Positions 6,684-14,523 of a DNA stretch of 24,717 nucleotides are shown in pieces. Each line of letters begins with the position of its first letter. Positions within the stretch are counted from its first letter, which is position 1. Made by a program: the position numbers and the translations under genes. The notes beneath the pieces are model-generated. The model did not search any database, had not been told where the DNA came from, and saw only the letters and a list, made by a program, of their open reading frames with translations. The DNA comes from DAOOVD01 sp035369845 (GTDB lineage: Bacteria; Bacillota; Desulfotomaculia; Desulfotomaculales; Pelotomaculaceae). The stretch lies in the NCBI GenBank assembly GCA_035369845.1, contig DAOOVD010000036.1, positions 1 through 24,717 on the forward strand, read 5' to 3'.

Positions 6684-8285
6684 TCAAATCCTCTCCAGCG
6701 CCTTTGTCAGGCGGCCGGCCACGCGGTCCCTGCCGAGCACGGTCATTATCTCATTCAGTTCGGGCCCGTGGGTGCTTCCGGTAAGGGCCGCCCGCACCGG
6801 CATAAAAACCTGGCCGGCCTTGACGCCGGTTTCTTTTGCAGTTTCCTTCAGCAGCGTCTTTGACCTCTGATCGGTGAGAAAACCGCCGGTGGCCACTTTT
6901 TTCCGCAGACAACTCAAAACCGCCGCAACCTGCCCGCCGGCAAGGACCTGAACGGCCTCAGCGTCATCGATCTCTATTTCATCCGTAAAATAGATTTTCA
7001 CGTGATCGTTGACTTCCTCCATGCAGTTCAGGTATCTCCTCACGGAAGCCACGGCTTTTTTAAGCCATTCAAACCTCCTGACCAGAGCTTCGCCGGAAAT
7101 TCCGCCGCAGCCTTCCATATAAGGCCGGGTATATGCTTCAAAGTTGGACATTGTCTGCTCTTCCCGTGGCGGACCGTCCTCCGCAAAAGAAAAATCCGTG
7201 CAATCCAACCATTTGAATCTGTCGTCGAGCATCAGCGTTTTAAGATAACCGGCCCTGTCCAGAAACGGCACGGCCAGATCGGCCAGCCGGTCGGGCCGGG
7301 CCTGCCTGATGTAATGCCCGTTCAGCCAGTTGAGCTTGTCGAAATCAAAAACGGCGGGGCTTTTGGCCACCCTTTCCAGGGAGAACTGGCTTTTCAGCTC
7401 CTCAACGGAATATATCTCCTCCTCGCCTCCGGGCGACCAGCCCAGAAGCGCCATAAAATTAACCAGGGCCTCGGGAAGGTAGCCCTTCAGCCGGTACTGC
7501 TCAACGGCGGTGGCACCGTGCCGCTTGCTCATTTTGCTGCGGTCCTTCCCCAGGATCAGCGACACGTGGGCAAACTCCGGAACATTCCATCCCATGGCCT
7601 CATAAATCAGGATCTGGCGTGGGGTGTTCGGCAGGTGCTCTTCCGCTCTGATCACGTGGCTCACCTTCATGGTATGGTCATCGACCACCACCGCGTAGTT
7701 GTACGTCGGTATCCCGTCCGATTTAATGATGATATAATCGCCGATGCCGCTGCACTCAAAGGAGACATCCCCGCGGACGAGGTCCTTGAAATGGATCACC
7801 CTGTCCTCCGGCACCCGAAAGCGCACAACCGGCTTGCGTCCCTCCGCCTCCATCCGGCGGCGGTCCTCCGGCGCAAGGTTGCGGCAGCGGCCGAGGTACC
7901 TGGGCATGTCACCCTTTTCCATGAGCATATCCCTTTCCGCCGCCAGTTCCTCTTCGGTGCAGTAACAGCGGTAGGCGTGACCTCTTTCCAGCAAGCGGCC
8001 GGCGTATTTCCGGTAAATTTCCAGCCTCTCCGTCTGGCGGTATGGCCCGTAAGGCCCCCCCGCCTGTACCCCTTCGTCCCAGTCAAGACCCAGCCAGCGC
8101 AAGGAGGCTAGAATGTCTTCCTCGTATTTTCGGGACGAGCGTTCCAAGTCCGTATCTTCTATGCGGACAATAAAAACCCCCCCGTACCGGCGGGCAAAAA
8201 GCCAGTTAAACAAAGCCGACCTTGCCCCTCCTATGTGAAGGGGGCCAGTTGGACTGGGAGCGAATCTAACCCGGACTGATGACAA
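6684..8285 (-). CDS. gltX: Glutamyl-tRNA synthetase
   Basis: This class I synthetase charges tRNA-Glu and, in many Firmicutes, also tRNA-Gln before amidation. The 533 residues contain HIGG (17-20) in RFAPSPTGPLHIGGAR and KMSKR (251-255) in GKDRSKMSKRHG. Three Cys (107, 109, 134) sit where the zinc-binding insertion of some GluRS proteins lies. The C-terminus matches the anticodon-binding helical domains. It is somewhat longer than the usual 480-500 residues. The start is TTG, seven bases after AAGGAGG. A TATAAT promoter lies about 50 bases upstream. I looked for a T-box leader (the GGGTGGNACC motif) and found none. Confidence 0.95.
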   Translation of the reverse strand: MSSVRVRFAPSPTGPLHIGGARSALFNWLFARRYGGVFIVRIEDTDLERSSRKYEEDILASLRWLGLDWDEGVQAGGPYGPYRQTERLEIYRKYAGRLLERGHAYRCYCTEEELAAERDMLMEKGDMPRYLGRCRNLAPEDRRRMEAEGRKPVVRFRVPEDRVIHFKDLVRGDVSFECSGIGDYIIIKSDGIPTYNYAVVVDDHTMKVSHVIRAEEHLPNTPRQILIYEAMGWNVPEFAHVSLILGKDRSKMSKRHGATAVEQYRLKGYLPEALVNFMALLGWSPGGEEEIYSVEELKSQFSLERVAKSPAVFDFDKLNWLNGHYIRQARPDRLADLAVPFLDRAGYLKTLMLDDRFKWLDCTDFSFAEDGPPREEQTMSNFEAYTRPYMEGCGGISGEALVRRFEWLKKAVASVRRYLNCMEEVNDHVKIYFTDEIEIDDAEAVQVLAGGQVAAVLSCLRKKVATGGFLTDQRSKTLLKETAKETGVKAGQVFMPVRAALTGSTHGPELNEIMTVLGRDRVAGRLTKALERI

Positions 8286-8332
8286 AAGAATTTCCTCCTT
8301 ACCGATGAAGTCGGAAGACAGATTCGTAGCTT

Positions 8333-8362
8333 ATTATAACACCTCATCAAACAGGCAGGCAA
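8333..8362 (-). promoter_or_regulatory. gltX: Sigma-A promoter of gltX-cysS-mrnC
   Basis: TATAAT (8333-8338) is preceded by TTGCCT (8357-8362) with an 18-base spacer. It is the only good candidate in the gap upstream of gltX and would give a leader of about 40 bases. Confidence 0.7.
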
Positions 8363-8393
8363 CTTTTAACTGGCAAAAGCCCTCATATGGCAC

Positions 8394-8422
8394 TTGTATA
8401 CCGGAGATATATCTTATATAAT
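8394..8422 (+). promoter_or_regulatory. Sigma-A promoter of the small Cys-rich gene
   Basis: TTGTAT (8394-8399) and TATAAT (8417-8422) are 17 bases apart on the plus strand. It is divergent from the gltX promoter. Transcription would start near 8429, leaving a leader of about 120 bases that contains the terminator at 8454-8486. Confidence 0.7.
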
Positions 8423-8453
8423 TAGTTATATATATGACCGTACCAAGGCCAAC

Positions 8454-8486
8454 GACGTCCTTGAATTTTTTCAAAGGCGTCTTTTT
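8454..8486 (+). terminator. Intrinsic terminator inside the leader of the Cys-rich gene (possible attenuator)
   Basis: GACGTCCTTGAA (8454-8465) pairs with TTCAAAGGCGTC (8470-8481) at 11 of 12 positions, and TTTTT follows at once. It lies between the promoter and the start codon, so full-length mRNA requires read-through. CAAGG at 8444-8448 could pair with CCTTG in the left arm, giving a rival fold. A further 6-bp hairpin (CAGGGC/GCCCTG) follows near 8502-8520. Confidence 0.7.
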
Positions 8487-8551
8487 CATTTCAGGGCAGG
8501 TAAGGCCCTGTTATCCCGACGCCATATTCTGCCGGTCAGGGGGCGACCAGG

Positions 8552-8824
8552 ATGATGGATCAAGACGATTTTGAAGAAATAAACAGGCTTCTGGAAAAAT
8601 GCTGCGACGGCTGTCTGCTTACCCGCTACCACTGCACAACGTGCCGTATTGAAAAACTCAGGGGGATAATCGGACAGATCAGTGAATCCGGTGAGTACGA
8701 ACTCATAAGCACGGAGGAATTGAAAATCTTTTTAAAACTGGCCGGCAGAGCAGGGCCGGCCAACCAGAACGAGCTCAAAACCGTGGAAAAATGGCGCCAT
8801 GTACTGGGTAAAGCGGGAGACTAG
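8552..8824 (+). CDS. Small Cys-rich hypothetical protein, possible zinc-binding
   Basis: I do not recognise this 90-residue protein. It begins MMDQDDFEEINRLLEKCCDG and has a C-x2-C, x6, C-x2-C arrangement (Cys 18, 21, 28, 31, plus Cys 17 and His 27), typical of a small zinc site. The rest is charged and helical, without a signal peptide or membrane segment. AGGGGG stands eight bases before the ATG, and a promoter lies upstream, so it is likely real. Its TAG stop overlaps the ispF stop on the other strand in a shared CTAG. The leader contains an intrinsic terminator, which suggests conditional expression. A redox sensor or a small regulator is possible but unsupported. Confidence 0.75.
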   Translation: MMDQDDFEEINRLLEKCCDGCLLTRYHCTTCRIEKLRGIIGQISESGEYELISTEELKIFLKLAGRAGPANQNELKTVEKWRHVLGKAGD

Positions 8825-9297
8825 GTCCCTGTCTTCAAAAGCGCCACTGCATAAGCCGCGACTCCCTCGCCGGCGCCGGCAAAGCCAAGGCCTTCCGTGG
8901 TGGTTGCCTTGACATTGACCTGGCCCCGGGCAATACCCAGCGACGCTGCCAGGTTCAGCGCCATCTTATCCGTATAAGGCGCCAGTTTCGGCGACTGCGC
9001 CACTATAACCGAGTCGATATTTACAATTTCCATGCCTTTTTTTTCAAGGACTTCGCGAACCCCGGACAGGAGTATGAGACTGCTTATATCTTGAAAACGG
9101 GGATCGCTGTCGGGAAAGTGTCCGCCTATGTCTCCCCCGCCGGCGGCTCCCAGCAGGGCGTCCATGACGGCGTGGGTCAAAACGTCGGCATCCGAATGTC
9201 CCAGGAGCCCCTTCTCAAATTCTATCCGGACCCCCCCCAGGACGAGAGGCCTGCCCTTAACCAGCCTGTGTACGTCGTAACCGAAACCCACTCTCAC
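8821..9297 (-). CDS. ispF: 2-C-methyl-D-erythritol 2,4-cyclodiphosphate synthase
   Basis: IspF cyclises CDP-methylerythritol 2-phosphate in the MEP isoprenoid pathway, two steps after IspD. The 158-residue protein has zinc ligands Asp 8 and His 10 in GFGYDVHRL and His 42 in HSDADVLTHAVMDALLGA. It also has GDIGGHFPDSDP and the C-terminal TTTEGLGFAGAGEGVAAYAV. Start is GTG, with GGGGAG about eleven bases upstream, a long spacing. In Firmicutes ispD and ispF are normally adjacent; here a plus-strand GGDEF gene separates them. The stop overlaps the stop of the small plus-strand gene. Confidence 0.95.
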   Translation of the reverse strand: MRVGFGYDVHRLVKGRPLVLGGVRIEFEKGLLGHSDADVLTHAVMDALLGAAGGGDIGGHFPDSDPRFQDISSLILLSGVREVLEKKGMEIVNIDSVIVAQSPKLAPYTDKMALNLAASLGIARGQVNVKATTTEGLGFAGAGEGVAAYAVALLKTGT

Positions 9298-9399
9298 CGT
9301 ATCTTCATCTCCCCTGCCTGAGGTTTTTTTATGAAGTGCTAATAAATTTAAGCAAATATCCGATAAATCTTATATAGCCGCTGTAACGGAGGAATCGGA

Positions 9400-10722
9400 A
9401 TGCTTCACGACGGTCAAGTCGGCCCCGGGCGGCAGCACCTGATATTGCTCTCAGTCAAAGACCCGCTGACAGGCAAAAAAATAACTGATGCAATGAATTC
9501 GCATGGTTTGCGCGTATGCTGCGCCACAGAGGTGAATGAAACCGCAAAGCTGCTGGAAAACACACATCCCGACCTGATCATCCTGGACGCCGAACCGCCG
9601 GACTTTGCCGGTTTCGAGTTCTGCAGGGAGCTGCGCCGGAGCAAGCGCCACCGGTGGGTGCCGGTCTTTTTCCTGATTGCGGCGGCATACCTGGACAAAA
9701 AGATGGAGGGATACGCCGTCGGCGCCGACCTTTTCATCGAAAAGCCCTTTCATCCTGAAGAACTCGCGGCGCTCACGCGCAACACCCTGAACCGCATCAG
9801 CGCCTTTCAGTCCCACGCCATCCGGGACCAGATGACGGGGCTCTACTCCCGCAAATATTTCACAGAACGCCTTGAAGAAGAAATTCACCAATTCCACCGG
9901 AAAGGAAAACCTTTTTGCGTCATCCTGATCGACCTGGACCGGTTCAAGCTGGTAAACGACCGGGACGGGCATTTGACGGGCGACTTCGTGCTGTCCCGCT
10001 TCAGCCGTTTTCTCGATGAAAACCTGAGGGGCGCCGACATCGTCGCCCGCTACGGCGGAGACGAGTTTATCCTGCTGATGCCGGAAACCGAAGCCGCAAC
10101 GGCCGGGCTTGCCATTGAAAGGCTGCGGGAAGGCTGGCTTGCGGAATCCCTGGTGGAACCCTGCCGTCAAAAATGCCTCACCGTCACCTTCAGCGCGGGA
10201 GTGGCGCAGTACGGCCCGGACCTGCCCGGTTCCCCGGACATAATTTCGGCTGCGGACAGGGCGCTTTACGCCGCCAAGAAGGCAGGCAGAAACCGCACGG
10301 TTCTGTACAATCAGGCGGACAAAAGACCAGACCGGCAACTGCCGCTCGTCCTGGTGGTCGACGACTGTTCCGAAATAAGGCAACTGCTGGAAAAACAGCT
10401 TTCAAAAAAAGGCTTCCGCATCGTTACCGCCGGTGACGGCAGGGAAGCCTTGAAGATGGCCGGCGATATGCAGCCCCCGATCGCGGTAATAGACCCGGTA
10501 TTGCCCGGCTTGAACGGTATCGAGTTAATCAAGATGCTGAGGGAAAATCCCAGAAACATCGGCATCAGAATTATCGCCCTGACCGCGGAACAGTTCGAGA
10601 CGGCAGCGGTCCGGGCTTATCGCGCCGGCGCGGACGACTGCATCAGCAAGCCTTTTTCGCTTGCGGATCTCGAAATAAAAATCCGGAACCAGCTCAACAA
10701 GGCCAGCCGGGGAAACGCGTAA
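9400..10722 (+). CDS. Diguanylate cyclase with REC-GGDEF-REC architecture
   Basis: The GGDEF domain makes cyclic di-GMP from two GTP. In 440 residues there are three domains. REC1 (about 12-130) has the phospho-acceptor position Asp 63 and Lys 115, but Val-Lys replaces the acidic pair (19-20) and Ala replaces the switch Thr/Ser, so it is probably a non-phosphorylated pseudo-receiver. GGDEF (about 140-303) has the intact active site at 219-223 (RYGGDEF) and an RxxD inhibitory site (R210-D213). REC2 (about 316-435) is complete: Asp 321, Asp 322, Asp 365, Thr 395, Lys 417. No membrane segment is seen. GGAGG precedes the ATG. Its TAA directly abuts the ispD stop on the other strand. No histidine kinase partner is in the window. 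Confidence 0.92.
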   Translation: MLHDGQVGPGRQHLILLSVKDPLTGKKITDAMNSHGLRVCCATEVNETAKLLENTHPDLIILDAEPPDFAGFEFCRELRRSKRHRWVPVFFLIAAAYLDKKMEGYAVGADLFIEKPFHPEELAALTRNTLNRISAFQSHAIRDQMTGLYSRKYFTERLEEEIHQFHRKGKPFCVILIDLDRFKLVNDRDGHLTGDFVLSRFSRFLDENLRGADIVARYGGDEFILLMPETEAATAGLAIERLREGWLAESLVEPCRQKCLTVTFSAGVAQYGPDLPGSPDIISAADRALYAAKKAGRNRTVLYNQADKRPDRQLPLVLVVDDCSEIRQLLEKQLSKKGFRIVTAGDGREALKMAGDMQPPIAVIDPVLPGLNGIELIKMLRENPRNIGIRIIALTAEQFETAAVRAYRAGADDCISKPFSLADLEIKIRNQLNKASRGNA

Positions 10723-11418
10723 TCAATCCCCTGATTTCAATAAAGCCGCGGCCATGATAAGATCCTCAGGCGTGGTGATTTTTATGTTTTTATAGGAGCC
10801 CGGCACAATTTTTACCGGCATGCCCAAAAGCTCCACCAGCCCGGCATCGTCGGTGCCGGTATAATTTCTCTTCCGCGCCTCCCGGTGGGCTTTTAGAATA
10901 ATCTCGTAGCGAAAGGCCTGCGGAGTCTGGGTGAGCCACAGGCTGTCCCTGGGAAAAGTGCCGGCGACGAACGAGTCTCCGCCGGAAACCTTCACCGTGT
11001 CCTTTGCCGGAACGGCCAGGGTGGCAGCCCCATAGGTTTCGGCGCTTTCAATAACCCTTTCCAGTTCCTCAAGGCGCAGCAGGGGCCGGACACCATCGTG
11101 CACCACCACAATGCCGGTATCGGGAGCGAGCGCCAGGAGGCCGTTGTAAACGGAGTCCTGGCGCTCTTTTCCACCGGTTACGATGGCAGTCACTTTTTTC
11201 AACCCCATTTTTTCGACCACGGCCGAACGGCAATGCTCCACCTCGCCGGAACCCACCACGACGACGATGCTCTGTACCCTGCTGTTTTCAAGGACATTCA
11301 GGGCATGCCCCACTACCGGAACACCGTCCAAAACCATGAACTGCTTCTTTGTATCCGCTCCCGCTCCCATCCGGCGGCCGCTGCCCGCGGCAGGCACAAC
11401 CGCCGCGACTTTAGCCAA
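10723..11418 (-). CDS. ispD: 2-C-methyl-D-erythritol 4-phosphate cytidylyltransferase
   Basis: IspD joins CTP to methylerythritol 4-phosphate, the third step of the MEP pathway. The 231-residue protein has the glycine-rich CTP loop AAGSGRRMGAGADTKKQF (near residues 11-28), VVHDGVRPLL, the substrate motif TGTDDAGLVE and a C-terminal NIKITTPEDL. The start is TTG, overlapping the end of yacL by eight bases, so translation is coupled. The 3' end has no room for a terminator before the convergent GGDEF gene. Confidence 0.94.
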   Translation of the reverse strand: MAKVAAVVPAAGSGRRMGAGADTKKQFMVLDGVPVVGHALNVLENSRVQSIVVVVGSGEVEHCRSAVVEKMGLKKVTAIVTGGKERQDSVYNGLLALAPDTGIVVVHDGVRPLLRLEELERVIESAETYGAATLAVPAKDTVKVSGGDSFVAGTFPRDSLWLTQTPQAFRYEIILKAHREARKRNYTGTDDAGLVELLGMPVKIVPGSYKNIKITTPEDLIMAAALLKSGD

Positions 11419-12553
11419 TAATGTTCACCTCGCCGTAACGGGCCTGACCTGCTTCATTTTGCCTATCGAGTTTCGGTTTGGCGAAGATCATGCGTCCCGC
11501 GGCCGTTTGCAGGACGCTGGTGACAATCACGTGGATGGTCTGGTTCATATGGCGCTTTCCGCCATCCACAACGATCATGGTGCCGTCGTCAAGATAGGCG
11601 ACTCCCTGTCCCATCTCCTTGCCGTCTTTCACCACCTGCACCACCATTTCCTCGCCGGGCAGGACAACCGGTTTGACCGCGTTTGCCAGTTCATTGATGT
11701 TCAGCACTTTGACGCCGTGCAATTCCGCAACCTTGTTGAGATTGAAGTCGTTGGTTATAATTTTGCCGCCGAGCTTTTGAGCGAGCTTGACCAGCTTCGT
11801 GTCAACCTCGGCCGTGTCTTCCAGCCCGCGGTTGTTGTCGTACACCTGCACCTTGATATCCGGGTTCTTGCGCATCTTGTTCAGGATGTCGAGGCCACGC
11901 CTACCCCTGTTTCTTTTCAGCAGGTCCGGGGAATCGGCGATATGCCTCAGTTCTTCGAGCACAAAAGCGGGTATCAACAGGACGCCTTCGATGAATCCGC
12001 TCTCAGTCAGATCCGCTATCCGCCCGTCGATGATCACGCTCGTATCGAGAATCTTGAACTGTCCGCCGCGCGTCTCGGATTTCTGCGAACGTTCTTTTCC
12101 GAACCTGGGGAAACTGGCAAAAAGGGCGATCAGGTCTTCCCTTTTCTTAATGCCGATACTCAAACCAAGGTAGGCGAGAAGAAGGGTAACCAACATCCAG
12201 ACAGCTTTGCCGACAACGCCCAAAAATGATAATATGGAACCCAATAAATTAGCAATTATAAGTCCAATTATCAAACCGACCGAACCCATCACAAGATCTT
12301 GAGTCGGCGTTCTTTGGAGGTACTGCTCGATAAAAACAGTCAGCCGTACCGCAACGCGCATTACCAGGGGAGAGAGAAAAATCCCGGCAATCAGGCCAAT
12401 CAACGTGGACAGGCCCATCAATCCGAGATTGAGCTGCTGGGTAAGGCCGGCAGGAAAATTAATCAATCCGCTTCTGACAAGGAACAAACCGGCGGCAAAT
12501 CCCACTCCTGCAAAACAAAAGATTAAGACGGCGTAGACGATTTTTTTTACCAC
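11411..12553 (-). CDS. Membrane PIN/TRAM-domain protein, YacL family
   Basis: The 380-residue protein has four predicted N-terminal membrane segments (about 4-26, 42-64, 86-108 and 112-134). These are followed by a PIN nuclease-fold domain from about residue 167 (KILDTSVIIDGRIADL, with Asp 170 and Asp 176, and later TNDFNLNKV). A TRAM-type RNA-binding domain ends the protein (about 300-365, GQGVAYLDDGTMIVV). The family sits between disA or carD and ispD throughout Firmicutes. It is usually described as a membrane-anchored RNase-like protein of unknown substrate. The start is GTG after GGGGGT. It has its own promoter behind the carD terminator. Confidence 0.92.
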   Translation of the reverse strand: MVKKIVYAVLIFCFAGVGFAAGLFLVRSGLINFPAGLTQQLNLGLMGLSTLIGLIAGIFLSPLVMRVAVRLTVFIEQYLQRTPTQDLVMGSVGLIIGLIIANLLGSILSFLGVVGKAVWMLVTLLLAYLGLSIGIKKREDLIALFASFPRFGKERSQKSETRGGQFKILDTSVIIDGRIADLTESGFIEGVLLIPAFVLEELRHIADSPDLLKRNRGRRGLDILNKMRKNPDIKVQVYDNNRGLEDTAEVDTKLVKLAQKLGGKIITNDFNLNKVAELHGVKVLNINELANAVKPVVLPGEEMVVQVVKDGKEMGQGVAYLDDGTMIVVDGGKRHMNQTIHVIVTSVLQTAAGRMIFAKPKLDRQNEAGQARYGEVNIIG

Positions 12554-12625
12554 ATTCCTTACCCCCTTTCTGTATAAGATAATATTATACTTATGAATTG
12601 AATATAAAAAATACTTTTAACAGAA

Positions 12626-12654
12626 ATTATATTTCTATTATATTGTTTTTGCAA
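12626..12654 (-). promoter_or_regulatory. Sigma-A promoter of yacL-ispD
   Basis: TTGCAA (12649-12654) and TATAAT (12626-12631) are 17 bases apart in an A/T-rich gap directly after the carD terminator. It would give a leader of about 70 bases. Confidence 0.65.
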
Positions 12655-12698
12655 ACAGCACTTCAACTAAAAATTGGAGTATTTTAGCAATGCAGGAA

Positions 12699-12728
12699 AA
12701 ATAAAAAACGTCAGTATTTTCTGACGTT
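12699..12728 (-). terminator. Intrinsic terminator of carD
   Basis: On the minus strand AACGTCAG and CTGACGTT form a perfect 8-bp stem with loop AAAATA, followed by TTTTATTTTT. The stem begins within the carD stop codon. Confidence 0.93.
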
Positions 12729-13197
12729 ATGCGAAGGCACTGTCCAAAAGCGACTGTGCTTTATCTTCTTCCAGCTCCGTTGCCAGAACCAGCTCGCTTA
12801 CCAAAATCTGCCTGGCGTTCTCCAGCATCTTTCTTTCTCCGGAGGACAGGCCCTTTTCGCGGTCCCTTTTAACCAGGTTGCGCACCACCTCGGCGACTTC
12901 ATATATGCTTCCGCTTTTGATTTTTTCCAGGTTGGCCCGGTATCTCCGGTTCCAGTTGGGAGACATGGCGGAAGACTGCTGGCGCAGGATGTGAAAAACT
13001 TTCTGAACGCCCTCGCGGTCAACCACTTCACGCAAACCGACGCCGTTGGTGATTGGGACCATCACCTTCATATCCCCTACCGGCAGCCGCAGTATGTAGT
13101 ACTGCCGTCTTTCTCCCAGCACTTCCTTTTCTTCGATGGCCTCGATAACTCCGGCGCCATGCATCGGGTACACCACTTTATCACCTATTTTGAACAA
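12727..13197 (-). CDS. carD: CarD-family RNA polymerase-binding transcription regulator
   Basis: CarD/CdnL proteins bind the RNA polymerase beta subunit and steady the open complex, often at rRNA promoters. The 156-residue protein has the N-terminal Tudor-like domain (FKIGDKVVYPMHGAGVIEAI at residues 2-21, then ILRLPVGDMKVMVPI). A helical C-terminal domain (from about residue 75, WNRRYRANLEKIKSG and AEVVRNLVKRD) contacts DNA in homologues. I start it at TTG 13195-13197, since AAGGAGGG stands seven bases upstream and family members begin here. The open frame runs 15 codons further, but through the promoter region. Two tandem promoters and a strong terminator make it a single-gene unit between disA and yacL. 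Confidence 0.93.
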   Translation of the reverse strand: MFKIGDKVVYPMHGAGVIEAIEEKEVLGERRQYYILRLPVGDMKVMVPITNGVGLREVVDREGVQKVFHILRQQSSAMSPNWNRRYRANLEKIKSGSIYEVAEVVRNLVKRDREKGLSSGERKMLENARQILVSELVLATELEEDKAQSLLDSAFA

Positions 13198-13232
13198 GGC
13201 CGTACCCTCCTTTTCAAAAATACCACGTCTCA

Positions 13233-13262
13233 AGTATAACATAAAAATACTCTTCCTGTCAA
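13233..13262 (-). promoter_or_regulatory. carD: Proximal sigma-A promoter of carD
   Basis: TTGACA (13257-13262) and TATACT (13233-13238) have an 18-base spacer and lie about 35 bases upstream of the TTG start. Confidence 0.75.
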
Positions 13263-13272
13263 ATAAACTATA

Positions 13273-13301
13273 ATTTTAGCATAGCTGTCAAGCGCTGTCA
13301 A
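13273..13301 (-). promoter_or_regulatory. carD: Distal sigma-A promoter of carD
   Basis: TTGACA (13296-13301) and TAAAAT (13273-13278) have a 17-base spacer. Another TTGACA at 13286-13291 lies in the spacer but has no matching -10 box. Confidence 0.7.
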
Positions 13302-13436
13302 CATAATTTTAAGCAATTTTTTAGCGGCATTTTGCAAGTATAAAGGCGCGGCATGATAAGTACGCAGCGCCCGAACCAGGCAAGAACCTTTATTACTGCA
13401 CCGGCCGCCCGGGCCGGCGCTCATTTTCCCAGGCAT

Positions 13437-14522
13437 TTACACATGACGTTCCTGCAGCAGCTGCTCGCGGTAGCGGAGCAACCCTTCTTTTATGGAATGG
13501 GCACGGGCTTCCCCTATGCCCTCCACCTCGTCGAGTTGCTGAATGGTTGCAGCCATAATTTTACTGAAAGTTCCAAACGATTTCACCAGGTTGTCGATAA
13601 CGGGCAGCGGCAGTCTCGGAATCTTCTCCAACACCCGGTACCCGCGCGGGTTCACGTGCTGTTCGAGAATGCCGGCACTGCCGGGATAGCCGAGAGCGCG
13701 CGCTATGAGGGAGAGGTCGAGAATGTCCTCCGGCGGCCAGCTTCCGATGACATTTAAAACGGCAGCAGGCGTTTTTTCGCCCATTGTGGTGGCGTAGTCC
13801 TGAATAACGAGAAGCCCTTCCTCCCTGACATTGGCAACCAGTTCCTCCATCTGCATGGTGATCAGGCGGCCCTCCACGCCGAGTTCGCTGGTATATCTCT
13901 CAATCTCCTTGACCACCCGCAAAACCATCTCCACTCTTTGGATGGCCCTGGCCACGTCAAAAATGGTTACGGCGTCTTCAAACTCAAGAATGCTGAGTTC
14001 GACCAGCACCTTGTCAAGAACGGAGCGGTACTTTTCCAGGGTCTGAATGGCCTGGTTGGCCTTGGTTAAAATTACGCTGAGATCTCTCAAAACATATTTG
14101 AGGTTCCCTTTGTAAGTCGTAATCACACCCCTGCGCTGGGATATCGCGATCACGAGGGCATTTGTCTGCTTGGCGACGCGCTCGGCGGTACGGTGGCGAA
14201 TACCCGTTTCGCTTGAGGGAATATTCTGGTCGGGCACCAGTTGTGTGTTTGCCGCAACAATTTTTCTGGAATCCTTGCTGAGAATTATCGCCCCGTCCAT
14301 CTTGGCCAGTTCATATAAACTCGCCGGCACGAAATCGGCATTGATGGTAAAACCGCCCTCCGTAATCTCCTTAATCTCCGGCGTGTCCCCTATTACAATA
14401 AGCCCGCCGTTTTTGGCCCTGAGGATATTCTCCAGGCCTTCCCGGAGCGGCGTGCCCGGAGCCACTGTACGCAACACCTTGAGGAGCTGGTTTTCCACCT
14501 TGTCTTCTTTCAACGGTTTCAC
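13437..14522 (-). CDS. disA: Diadenylate cyclase and DNA integrity scanning protein DisA
   Basis: DisA makes cyclic di-AMP from two ATP and scans DNA for branched lesions, delaying sporulation when it stalls (known from Bacillus). The 361 residues show the DAC motifs MDGAIILS (residues 75-82) and GIRHRTAER (107-115), a helical linker, and a C-terminal helix-hairpin-helix (LDEVEGIGEARAHSIKEGL). The GTG at 14522 starts one base after the radA stop. A TTG three codons later is better spaced from AGGTG and would give the N-terminus usual in homologues, so the exact start is uncertain. Length is normal. No clear terminator follows. Confidence 0.95.
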   Translation of the reverse strand: MKPLKEDKVENQLLKVLRTVAPGTPLREGLENILRAKNGGLIVIGDTPEIKEITEGGFTINADFVPASLYELAKMDGAIILSKDSRKIVAANTQLVPDQNIPSSETGIRHRTAERVAKQTNALVIAISQRRGVITTYKGNLKYVLRDLSVILTKANQAIQTLEKYRSVLDKVLVELSILEFEDAVTIFDVARAIQRVEMVLRVVKEIERYTSELGVEGRLITMQMEELVANVREEGLLVIQDYATTMGEKTPAAVLNVIGSWPPEDILDLSLIARALGYPGSAGILEQHVNPRGYRVLEKIPRLPLPVIDNLVKSFGTFSKIMAATIQQLDEVEGIGEARAHSIKEGLLRYREQLLQERHV

Positions 14523-14523
14523 C

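Noticed and set aside
8286..8551. T-box riboswitch in front of gltX
   Set aside because: I looked for the GGGTGGNACC antiterminator motif on the minus strand and did not find it; the gltX leader is only about 40 bases.
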